From NCBI GenBank assembly GCA_020205615.1, contig CM035168.1, positions 125,374,795 through 125,438,794 on the forward strand: a DNA stretch of 64,000 bases, given 5' to 3'. The stretch comes from Panax quinquefolius (taxonomy: Eukaryota > Streptophyta > Magnoliopsida > Apiales > Araliaceae). The notes beneath the pieces were generated by a model. That model was not told the origin of the DNA, did not search any database, and saw only the letters and a list, made by a program, of their open reading frames with translations. Each line of letters starts with the position of its first letter. Positions within the stretch are counted from its first letter, which is position 1. Below, one piece after another: positions 1 through 10,188 of this stretch. The position numbers were made by a program, and so were the translations under genes.

Positions 1-659
1 TTACGGCCGTTGGAGAAAAAAGTTTCTGAAATTAAGAAAGACGTTATAAAACTGCGGGCTGATATTAGAGATGAGTTACGGGGGATAAAAGATGGTGGGG
101 TCAAAGAAGTTGATAGTGATTCTGATGATGATTCTGATTCTGATGAGGGTGGTGATGCTGATGATGATGATGAAGCTGATGAAGCCGATGAAGCTGATGA
201 TGTTGTTGATGAGGATGCTGATGAGGTTGGTGATGATGGTTTGAAAGCTGATGAGAAGAATGATGAATTTGAAAATGAAGGTGATGATGTTATGGTTGAA
301 GACTGTCATGTTGTTGAGGATGTTATGGTTGAAGACCATCATTTTGTTGAGGATGTTGATGATGTGTCAGACTTTGTTAAGAAGGATGGGAATGAATCTG
401 AGTATGGTAATGAAGTTGAACTTGATGGTATGGTTGAAGAACATCATGAAATAATAAGTAATGATGTTCAAGAAAATGTCAAGGTTAGACTTTTTTTGTT
501 TGTTTTGTTTTGTGTTAGATGACTTTTTTTTTAATGATTAATTGGTTGTTTTCTATTTTGAACAGACTGTGAAGAATGATGATGACATGCCAACTTTTGA
601 CATATTAAGCCAATGCACGGGGAAAGAAATTGTTGTTTATGTTGCTGTTGAGGTTAGTG

Positions 660-1050
660 TTATAACGACATGCCATCTTTTTCTTTTTTTTTTACATGCT
701 TTAGGTTTTGGTTACAGTTATACCAGTACATGCTTTAGGTTTTGGTTACTATTTCAATTTTACTCAGCAACCAACTCATAAATATATAGTAACCATTATA
801 ATGTTTCACAGTAACCAAATCAGCATTGGTTAGTAACAAGTATAATGTTTCATAGTAACCAATAATGCATTAGACAAGATAACAATCTGACATTAGAACA
901 AAGATAATGTTGCATAAGTAACCAAGACATCATTAGACAAGAACTAATAATGCATTAAACGATAACTAATACAACAGATAGGCGATTATAATGTTTCATA
1001 TATTAGTTAACTGTATGTGTTTATGTGAAATTCTAATTGTATTTGTTATA
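660..1050. repeat. Degenerate GGTTAC/GTAACC repeat in peptidase-gene intron
   Basis: This intron first shows TTTTGGTTACT units (about 700-750) and then switches to the other polarity, with GTAACC units spaced roughly 20-35 bases apart and separated by AT-rich spacers such as TATAATGTTTCA. It is the only intron of the + strand gene where the polarity clearly flips. Confidence 0.7.
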
Positions 1051-1393
1051 ATTTATGTCAATTGAAAAAGGGGAATAAATTTGAGACAGAAAGAAACTAT
1101 GTACTTGATGAGATGGTTTTGACCACCCAGGACATAGTCCAGTGTGATGAATTGGAGAAAAGCATCCATAAAGTCTGTGGAAGACCTGTTCGTGAACATG
1201 CAAAGAGTGTTGTTTTGCGGTCTCCATATACAACAACGTTTGGATCGGCAGGTTCATCGTCTAATGTTGTGGGTACTAGTCAAAAAGTTGCTGTTTTTTC
1301 TACATTCCCCAAAGTATGTATGGATATGCCGTCAAAATATGAAGAGGCATTGTTTGAACATTGGTTTAAAATTGGACTAAACAACAGGAAAAG

Positions 1394-2136
1394 GTTTGTT
1401 TTTTATTGTTAACAATTGTTTTTTATGAAACAAATAAATTTGTTTCATTATAGAGTCTAATGGTTAATATTTAAATAAATGTAATGATTACTATTATTTT
1501 ATGTTCTGGTTAATGTTTTATGATGTTATGGTTACCGTTTTATTATGAGTTGGATACCATTTTTTTGTGATCTCAAAATTGGATTTTGATTAATATCATA
1601 TTATATGTTGGTTAATATGTAATTGTTATGTATATACTGAGTTGGTTAAATTGGTATTGATTACATTAGATTTTTGTTTGTTTTAATGTCATATTATTTT
1701 TTGTTCTTTATCATATCGTGTTTTGGTTACTACCATATTACATTTTGGTTACTATTTTGTATTATTTGATTTATGTTAATCTTCCATTGAAGTAAACTGT
1801 TTGTTACTTTTTATTATATTTGTTTACTATGTATTTGTTTAGTATATTCAGGTTTGTTAAATTATTACCGATTATATGATGTTATTGTTTTTTCTTACTA
1901 TTAAATTATTTTTTGGTTACTATTATTTTATGTTACGTTACTATTTTATTATATATTGGTTACTATTTGATTATAGTTATTATATTAATATTTTTTGGTT
2001 ACTAGGTTATTGTTTTAATTAAGTTGTTGGTTAGTATGTTAATTATTAACTGTTCAAGTTTGATTTTGGGTAGTGTGTATATTAATACGGTAATTATTAA
2101 TGTTATTGTGTTTACTAATATGATTTTATATTGAAG
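1394..2136 (+). repeat. GGTTA-rich intron repeat
   Basis: The intron between the acidic part and the peptidase part is 743 bases of AT-rich sequence with many TTTTGGTTACTATT-like units, often 20-40 bases apart. Polarity is GGTTAC on the sense strand. Nothing coding is visible. Confidence 0.75.
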
Positions 2137-2930
2137 GATTGACAAATTCCCTGGGAAGAATGACATAATTGAACCTGCTTTTGTATTTGGGTCTATCCCA
2201 ATTTCATCAAAAATGTGGTTCTTCAAATTAAAGACTCTTGGGAAATGGTTAGACGATGATGTGAGTTCTTTTTTTTCAAATTATGTTTTTATAATTATGG
2301 TTACATTATTTAGTTGATTCAGTATCTAGTGTTAACAGTGTTGGTTTCATTCATTACATAATTTTATTTTCAGCAACTGTTAATATCTTTTTTTTTTGTT
2401 CAGCACATCAATGTTGCATTATATTATTTCCGTAAATTGGCCAGACATTCTGATACTGTTCATATAAGGGCAACGACTACGGATTGTTGGTTCCATGTTA
2501 AGATGACCGCTCTTTTCGAGGAGTATACAAGTAAAAATGCAGAGAAGAGTGTTTTATCTGGGGAGGGTGATGTTGCCGAATACATTCATAGGCTGTTTAT
2601 GGATGTCAACACACCATGGAGAAATGTTGACTACGTTTTGTTCCCACTTCATATGTCATCACCGGACCATTGGTTTTTGTTGACATTTGATGTGTATCGT
2701 AAGCGTCTAACTGTTTACAATTCTCTGCAGCCCAAAAGGAAATCCATGCAAACAAAAATCATGAATGTTTGTGAGCCTTACATCTTTATTATTCCCACTT
2801 TACTTCGCAAGACTGGTTTTTGGAGGGATAGGTGTGACATTGACTTTACCAGTGAACCGTATCGCAATAAGGACGAAGATGATATAATTGAGTTGAAATT
2901 TGCAGAGACGGTTCCTGAACAAGTTGAGGG

Positions 2931-3999
2931 GTAAGAGTTACATTGTTTACATTTTTTTAATTATTACATATATGTTGGATTACCATGTATTTTCTTAGTA
3001 TTCATGGTTTAATAAAATGGTTTTAGTGTACATGTTGTTTATGAATTGGTTAGCATCATATAACTATTTTGGTTATTATCATATAACTGTTTTGGTTACT
3101 ATCATGTAACTTTTTGGTTACTTATTCAGTATGTTTTTGTTACTGTCTGATTATGATTCAGAAAATACTCTTGTTCACTCAACTTTGTATTTTTGTTATT
3201 TTTTATGTTGATTTGATTAACATGTATTTGGGTAGTATACATTGGTTGTCAGAACTAGGTTTGGTCAATATGTTGATCATGTGTACCTTTTATGAATTGG
3301 TTACTTTCATATAACTGTTTTGGTTACTATAATGCAACTGTTTGGTTACTTATGCTGTATGTATTTTGTTAGTGTTTGCTTATGATTTGGAAATACTCTT
3401 GTTCCATCAATTTTGTTGCAATATCATTTTCATTATAGGATGCTGGATATACATGTTGTTTATGCTTTGGTTACCATTAAAATTGGATTTGGTTACTGTT
3501 ATCTAAATATTTGGTTACTTATTTTGTTATATTTTTATTACTGTTATAACAAAAAAGTAACCAAATAGGTTGGGTTAACATGTATTTGCATAGAATCCAT
3601 GGTTTAATAAACTGTTTTTAGTGTAAATGTTTATGAATTGGTTACCATAATATAACTATTTAGTTCTTATCGGATAAGCTGCTTTTGGTTATTATCATGT
3701 AAATGTTTGGTTACTTATTCAGTATGTTTTTTGTAACTGTTTGCTTATGATTATGAAAATACTATTGTTCCCTCAAATTTGTATTTTTGTTATTGTTTTA
3801 TGTTGATTTGGTTATTACTGTTTTATGTTGATTTGGTTACCATGTATTTTTTGTTACTGTTTTTTTGTTTTGGTTGTCTTTAATTTATGTTTTTGTTAAT
3901 TTTATATATAACCTGTTTAGTTATTGCATAAAATGATATGTATTATTTATAGGTTGATTCTAGTTTTTGATTTTCGTTATCTTATGTCCATTTGTACAG
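2931..3999 (+). repeat. GGTTAC-repeat-filled intron splitting the peptidase His and Cys exons
   Basis: The donor GTAAGA at 2931 and acceptor TTTGTACAG ending at 3999 bound a 1069-base intron. It consists largely of repeated TTTTGGTTACTNT units with phrases such as TTTTTGTTACTGTTT and TATGATT, also arranged in longer blocks of a few hundred bases that resemble each other (compare 3050-3160, 3290-3380 and 3640-3730). Sense-strand polarity is GGTTAC. Confidence 0.8.
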
Positions 4000-4198
4000 T
4001 GATTGCGGGATGTTCACGATTTGTTTTGCTGAGCATGTCATTCACTAGAAGTTTGATGAAATTCCTATTGCATTCCCCATTGCTAAATATCGGAAGAAGT
4101 TATACACAAACCTATACATTCATGCGAGGAACAAACAGGTGGATGGATATGAGACTGACAAAGAATTCCCAGGAAGATTTGTTCCAGATTTTGAATAG

Positions 4199-5012
4199 TT
4201 CGGAACTTGTTGTTTTGTCTTTATGAATTGTTTTATGTACCAGTTTGATGAAATGTACAGTTTGCTAACCAAATATGTATAAAAGGGTAACCAGCTAATG
4301 TTTTGATAATAAACAGAGATTTATAATATTGTATCAGGTCATATAACAATTGTTAAATGTATATGTGAGAGTATACATTGGTTGTCTAAAGGAACAATAT
4401 CACTTTAATTATAGGTTGCTGGATATACAGATTGTTTATGTTTTGGTTACCATTAAAATTTGTTTTGGTTACTTTTATCTAATTATTTGGTTACTTGTTT
4501 GTTATATTTTTTTTACTGTTATAACAAATAATTAACCAAATAGTTTAATGTTATGGTCACCATATTTTTTATATTTGGAACAATTATCAAGTGCACAGTG
4601 TACTCTTAATGTAAATGCATTATATCAGGGTTTGCTGATAGTAAGTTGTGTTTGCTGCATTGTTTGAGTTGTACAATTGGTAACCAAATATGTATTAAAA
4701 GGTAACCAACTACTGTTTTGATAGTAACCACAAAGTTACAAGCTTGTTTTAGGACATATATCAATTGTGAAATATAAACAAACAATATCACTTTCAATAA
4801 CGGATGCTGTATTCACAGGTTGTTTTATGTTTTGGTTACCATTAAAAAATATTTTGGTTACTGTTATGTAACTATTTGGTTACTTATAATATTTAAGTTG
4901 TGTTAAACAAATTTACATTAAAATGTTTTAGAATATTTAACAATTGTACAATGTATATATATGTGTGCTTTATATTGGAAACTCATAATGAAATCATAAA
5001 TAAAAATATTAA
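4199..5012. repeat. Mixed-polarity GGTTAC/GTAACC region between the two convergent MULE genes
   Basis: This stretch lies after the peptidase stop and before the transposase 3' exon. It contains both GGTTAC (about 4440-4500, 4830-4885) and GTAACC/CTAACC units (about 4265-4295, 4680-4735). Two blocks near 4400-4545 and 4785-4890 are alike, suggesting local duplication. Polyadenylation signals for both genes should lie here but I cannot place them. Confidence 0.6.
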
Positions 5013-5110
5013 TCAATAACAATTTTGTTCTCTGTACACAATAAAAAATGTATATATATATATATGTGTTCTTGTATTTACACTCTTAATGTAATTGCAA
5101 TATATCAGAC

Positions 5111-5465
5111 CTTTTATTTCAGACCCTTGTTTGTACCTCCCTATTTTTGGTCTTCCCGCTGGTCTTCTTGTGTTCGGTGGTTTTACACATATGTTTCTTA
5201 CTTCCTCTGGTATATCCCAGTTTTTTTTGTCATCTAACGGCATGATGGAAGCTGAATACGCGTCAACCAAAGTTGTTTTATAGTAATTTTTCGAGCAAAA
5301 ATCATAACAGCTCAAATTTCGCTTGTTCATACTTGATGGCGAGTGCGACAAGGCATCTCATAATCTTCGAAATTTACGACATGTGCATGTCTTTTGGTCG
5401 ATATCCACAATATATTATTTGGCAACATCGTAAACAGTGAAAATCAGTAAGTTTGATGTCTCAAC
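5111..5465 (-). pseudogene. MULE (MURA-type) transposase, SWIM zinc finger and C-terminal exon, decayed
   Basis: Read on the - strand from the acceptor TATAG just above 5465, the exon starts VETSN and continues in phase with the exon that ends at 24411. It has the SWIM-finger start KTCTCRK, then a damaged finger with frame slips, then VDAYSASI and IPEEVRNICVKPPNTRRPAGRP. That basic Pro/Arg stretch after the SWIM finger is typical of the MULE transposase C-terminus. A TAA lies at 5415-5417, and a -1/+1 slip in the finger region shifts the Cys/His spacing. A possible donor GT follows at 5110-5109; any further exon is not visible. The rest of the gene lies at 24411-26749 because element A interrupts the intron. 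Confidence 0.8.
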
Positions 5466-5906
5466 CTATAACACAAATTAAATGTTGTTAGTAACCAGTA
5501 TAATGATTCACAGTAACCAACTCAGCAGTAGTCAGTAACCATTATTTGATATTAGTAACCAAACAAGCATCCGTTAGTAACCAAACAAGCATCAGTTAGT
5601 AACCAGTATAATGATACAGAGTAACCAAACAAGCATCAGTTAGTAACCAGTATAATGATACACATTAACAAACTCAGCAGTAGTCAGTAACCATTATAAT
5701 TATATGCAGTAAGCAATTAAGTATTAGTTAGTAACCAATATAATATTTCATAGTAACCAAGTTACCATTAATTATTAAACAAGTCAGTATTATTGAGTAA
5801 CCATTATAATTTTGCACAATAAATAAGTTAACATTAGTCAGTAACCAATTCAACATTAATTAGTAATATTTTGTAGTAACCAAGACAGTATTTGTCAGTA
5901 ACCAGT
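5466..5906 (-). repeat. GTAACC-repeat half of transposase intron, left of element A
   Basis: Units of the form CAGTAACCAANTCAGCATTAGT recur about every 20-60 bases. On the transposase (-) strand this reads GGTTAC in sense. Joined with 24182-24410 after removing element A and one target duplication, the intron would be about 675 bases. Confidence 0.8.
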
Positions 5907-5911
5907 TCAAT

Positions 5912-8590
5912 TGTAAGACCCCAACTTATTCTTAATGAAATTTAATTTTCTCTATTTATTATTTTGAAATAGTAAGGGTTGATTTGATTAATGTGGATAG
6001 TTAGGGGTAAAATACGCAAATATTTCAAAGTAAGCAAGTGGTTATAAAATATTCATTGTTGTCGGAGAATATATTCGTTTGGTCGTGGAATATTCGTAAT
6101 ACTATCGGGAATATTCGTGCGACGACCTTGTGACCATGTGTGGGCCCCATAACGAAAGCAATTGGATGAAGAAAACGACAAATATAAGTTGGTTAAAAAT
6201 AACTAGGCGTAGTTATTCACAGATTATCTTTTTGTTAAAATACTCGGTGGTTAAAACACAAGAAGCGGCACTCAGTATTGAACCAATTATTGATTCTTAC
6301 GTAAGAATGCACTACTCAATAATGGTTACGATAATTAATGCTCAATTATTTTATTGAGTTAATAATTGTTGCGTTGATATTTTATATTCATTGTTATTTC
6401 AATAATTGTCATTACACAATATTTTTCATTATCGAAGCAATAATTCATATTATCTCAATAATATTATTAGATAACATTATTGGCAATGTCTAGAAAGTTA
6501 CATCTAAGGAGAGGTTTGGTCACCTAATTGCGCCAAGTAAGAAGAAATTCTTATTGGAAAACCCCTCTTCCTGGAGGCTGCACGGTTGTCAATATTGTGA
6601 TTCTCATAATATTATTTGTGAATAATTAATTATTGATTCATATGATGAGGAAAATATTAATTTTATGTGGATATAGATGGAGAAAAATTTTAATGTGACA
6701 ATTGTTGAAAATTGAAATTTTATCTTTTCCTCGATAAGATAATGTATTATTATATTTTAATAATATAATAATGGTGATATTTTACAACGAATGTGGGATA
6801 TATGAGTATACGAGGAGGAAGAGTATTTTTGTTGCAATAAATGTTTAAAACATGTTAAACATGTCGGTGGACCCCATTTATTGATCGAAATTTGATTATA
6901 ACACGTAAAATCGCTTGGTTTGTGGATTTGGTCAATTTCTGCTTGGAATTTGGAAAACCTTTCTTCTCGCAAAGTTGTAGAGAATTGAATTTCCTATAAA
7001 AACTTGCGAGATTCGAATTTTCGATAAAAGGCTATTTATTATGAATTATTGATGTTCAAATTCTGAATAATTGATTTTTGGGAGTTTTATTAATTTTATT
7101 AAGAAAAACGTTTATATTGATTTTGGTGAGGGGGACCATTTGTTTGGCTGATAATTTGAATCTTAGAAAGTGTGCGTAGGAAATTATAATATATATATTA
7201 ATATTTTATTAAATTTTACTGCTTTGGTGTTCTAAGCGATTTCTATAAATAGGGTCTTAGGTTAATTGAAAATCACACCGTAAACTGAAGTTTTCTCTCT
7301 ATATTATCGAGTATTCTTGTGAGTATTTTGAGTATACTTTGAGTATTGCTATCTGGTTGCAAGTCCAAGTCATAGCCTATATCCTGTTTTTAAATTTAAA
7401 GTCTCGATCTTTCGAGTAAGGGATGTTATTTTCTTCTCAAATGATATTATTTCTTCAATATCATTATCTTTGAAATATTGGTTGAAACTTTTTATCAAAT
7501 TTGGAACTTTTTTCATGTTTGGGAGTTACTTATTCATGAGTTACTATTCATGAGTTACTATTCACGAGTTACTATTCACGATACTATATTACGTAAGCGT
7601 GAAGATGTTTTTTTTGTGGAATTTCTATCTTTTGGTGTCGGAGTTACTATTCACGTGATACTGACTATTCACCGAAAAATAAAATTTCTTTTTTTTTGTC
7701 CAAAATATCTATTCGGATACTAGCTTTGATTGTATTCATGTTTTGATCATTCTTGAATTTTACACGGTCGCGATTATTTTTGAGGTATTTTTTTTGGGCG
7801 TGATAAAACCAAGTACTAATCCTTAATCCTTAATCCTTGTCATTTTGTTTCAATGGATTCGCTTCTTTAAAAATATTTTCATCATCTTGACCTTAAATGA
7901 TGATATTACTAATATCTTTGGCTCAGAGTCTGCAAGATGAATGATTTCTGAAGAATATCTTTGGTAGTAGTCAAAGATGAGCAGTGTTTAGATGAACATG
8001 ACCAACTCGATGAATTTCTTTGGCTCAGTGTAGTGCAAAGATGAATATTTGATTCGGATGTATATTGATTGATGTTACAGGGGATAAAAGATGAGCGATG
8101 AACTTTTAAATTCATACATAGAAGATAGTAGTTTGCATTCTCTACTTAACTCTTCTAATGAATTATTATTTCACTACGAATATTGATTTAAAATTTGTTG
8201 TCTATCAGATTCTATTAGATTTTTCCTCATTGAAGACTAACGATAATTTGTTGTATATTATCTTAGTCATAATATTCTTTATCGGGCTAGTTGAGCTCAC
8301 CCTTTTCCTTTTTGTTCCATTTTTCTCGGGGAGGCGAGAATATAAATGAGTGCAGTGGGGTATGGAATGAAGGTTTTAGAGAAAGTTGTATAGTAGTCCT
8401 CACCATTTTTTGTAAAATAATGTATCAATAAATGTGATGAGGATTTATTTGAGTATGGATATTGTCTAGAGAAGATAATATTTGTATTCAAACTCACGAT
8501 TTCTTGTTGTAATAATAAAGTTGTAGTTGTTTACGTACCATGTATTGACAACTCGAAATGGGTGATGTATACCTATTTTGGGGCGTCACA
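5912..8590 (+). repeat. 5' LTR of element A
   Basis: TG...CA ends, with a matching copy at 21523-24176. In order it contains three GAATATTC-like palindromes (6066-6116), a conserved block around 6490-6545 shared with the other LTR family, a TATA box at 7244-7252, a short array of ATTCATGAGTTACT-like units near 7520-7580, and units of about 55-60 bases built on CAAAGATGA and CTTTGGC between about 7915 and 8055. Confidence 0.92.
7244..7252 (+). promoter_or_regulatory. LTR TATA box of element A
   Basis: TATAAATAG lies 1.33 kb into the 5' LTR, followed within 30-45 bases by a conserved sequence (AATCACACCGTAAA) that probably marks the start of R. The same box appears on the - strand in the B, C and F LTRs (for example 11648-11657 and 17085-17094), always in the same place. 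Confidence 0.65.
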
Positions 8591-8591
8591 A

Positions 8592-8610
8592 TTGGTATCG
8601 TCGAGCTTAG
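8592..8610 (+). other. Primer binding site of element A, initiator-tRNA-Met type
   Basis: Just after the LTR the sequence reads TTGGTATCGTCGAGCTTAG. Plant elements primed by initiator tRNA-Met have TGGTATCAGAGC here, so this copy looks like that site with a small insertion or change. Element D has a cleaner TGGTATCAAAGC equivalent on the - strand. Confidence 0.6.
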
Positions 8611-8780
8611 GGATATGATCTTTGGCGGAGATCGGGAATAGAACTAGGAGGGAGAGACGAGTAAATCCTTCGCTAGTGTGTCCTACCTAAGCTTATTTGT
8701 TAGTTAGTCGATATATAGGGATATTATGTGATATATTTATTTCTTTAATTAACCCTTGTTTTATGACAAATGATTTGAGA

Positions 8781-9400
8781 ATGTCGATCGAGAATATTAA
8801 CAATGGAAATGAGACCGTGGAGACGCTTTTATATCTCACCAACGAGGAGAACGTAAACAGTGCCGGGACCATTGAAAGGAGATGATGAACGAGGGATGTT
8901 TAGAAGTTTTTAGCGCTTCATGCAAAATCGATTTGTGGAGACTCATGTTCAAAATACAGAGAGAAATGATAACAATTCACGGGTTGTCACAAATGGGCAG
9001 TTCAAAGAGTTGGGACCACCGAATTTAAGAAAGCGATCCGATCATGCATGGAAACATGGGTCAAGCAAATTACCAAGATATTCGATGTCTTGGGATGCAC
9101 GGAGAAACAGAAGGTTCCATTCGCCACCTTTATGTTCCGTGGCGAAAGCGCATCTTGGTGGGAGTCTCAGAAGCGTACCCATCCATCCACCGCAGACTCA
9201 AAGATGTCTTGGGAGGACGTTTGAGAAATTATTTAATGACAAAACTTTCACGAAAGTGTTAAATCATATGAAGGAAGTGGAGTTCATCGATTGGAACAAA
9301 ACAACATGGACGGTGTCTCAATCTGAGGCAAAGTTTGCGAGTTATCCGTGTTTGCACCTCATTTGGTGGAGAATGAGGAACGTATGACGCGCGGATGTTT
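8781..9400 (+). pseudogene. Element A gag remnant
   Basis: An ATG at 8781 opens a frame beginning MSIENINNG, which matches the start MSTENINSG in element F and so marks the gag N-terminus. The frame breaks after about 34 codons. The capsid-like core can be read in pieces: FKELGPP, then in another frame TWVKQITKIFDVLGC and FATFMFRGESASWWE (about 9050-9165), the usual retrotransposon gag pattern. At least three frame changes occur, so no intact Gag is encoded. Confidence 0.75.
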
Positions 9401-9684
9401 CTTAGAGTTTTGAAACCCAAGATACGTCGATATCTCATTTCTCATAAATTTTCTCTCTTTTCGGATGTTGTAAATGTGGCTCAATTATTAGGCGAGATAA
9501 CGAGTACGGTCAACCGAGGACCATAACCGAGGATCGTACTCGTAGATAGCGATCAATGTAATAATGATAACCAAACGGAGAAAGAAAGACGGACAAAATG
9601 GTAACCACTCGTGGTAATCATGGCCATGAAAATAGAAGAAGCGAGTCGAGGAGATTTTAAAAGAGGAGATTTAACAACGACCAT

Positions 9685-10183
9685 GTGAAGACGACAAAGG
9701 TCGGGAAAGAATCGGTTCTAAGGGAGGAAGAACGACCACCCATTCATATATTTACAAATCACGCGAAAAGAGGGACATATCATCCAAACCGCCCACAACA
9801 GCTCAAGGTATGCTATAATTGTGGAAAGGAAGGACATATCGCCGAGATTATGCGGATAGCGAAACCTAGTTCAATGGGGACGGTGACTCAAAAAGACTAT
9901 CCCGAAAAGTTAAAGTCAACGATTCCGGAAGAAGCGTTTGTTGTGATTTGTCAAAATGCGAGAAACCCAAACGAGGTGATCACGGGTAAACTATTTATAA
10001 ATTCTTGCGAAGTTTATACCTTACTTGATACCGTGCTACCCATTCATTTATCTCTCCTGCATGTGCTCAACATTTAAACTTGACTCAGGAGAAATTAGAC
10101 TTTGACCTATCTCGTGGAAACTCAGTTAGAGAAACTTTCATCACATCCAATCGCTTATAAATCTTGTTTGATTCAAGTTGGCA
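9685..10183 (+). pseudogene. Element A nucleocapsid zinc knuckle and start of aspartic protease
   Basis: The frame contains [12 protein letters not shown] at about 9810-9845, a CCHC knuckle whose last Cys is lost. It continues to the protease start, where LLDT is followed by Val instead of the catalytic-motif Gly. Element B then interrupts at 10184-10188. Reading on from 18368 after removing one CCATT continues the protease frame smoothly (LIQVGT joined to ITLPID), which confirms the insertion. Confidence 0.75.
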
Positions 10184-10188
10184 CCATT

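Larger units (their letters stand above)
1..4198 (+). pseudogene. MULE-borne Ulp1-type C48 cysteine peptidase gene, 5' end outside window, decayed
   Basis: The frame is already open at base 1, so the gene starts upstream. Exons I can join in phase are 1-483, 566-652, about 1060-1393, 2137-2260, 2404-2930 and 4000-4198; the acceptor of the third is uncertain. The first visible exon encodes a short Lys/Glu helix followed by a very acidic Asp/Glu tract. The 2404-2930 exon holds the peptidase signature, with DHWFLL carrying the catalytic His and VYNSL where Asp is usual (here Asn). The exon at 4000 starts with the Cys motif, and the junction reads EGDCGMF, which supports the 2931-3999 intron. A TAG stop at 4046-4048 interrupts the frame 13 codons after the Cys codon; the frame then runs to the natural-looking stop at 4196-4198. 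Ulp1-like peptidases carried by plant MULEs are known; their role in transposition is not settled. The convergent transposase at 5111-26749 supports the MULE assignment. I infer a dead copy. Confidence 0.8.

Noticed and set aside
10..342. Frames opposite the acidic tract near the window start
   Set aside because: They mirror the low-complexity GAT/GAA codons of the peptidase gene's acidic region.
3050..3380. GGTTAC repeats as possible telomere-like DNA
   Set aside because: Plant telomere repeats are TTTAGGG in perfect tandem; here the core is GGTTAC with variable spacers and is confined to transposon introns.
5013..5237. Plus-strand frames over 5013-5283
   Set aside because: They lie opposite the transposase C-terminal exon, which has recognisable conserved residues on the - strand.
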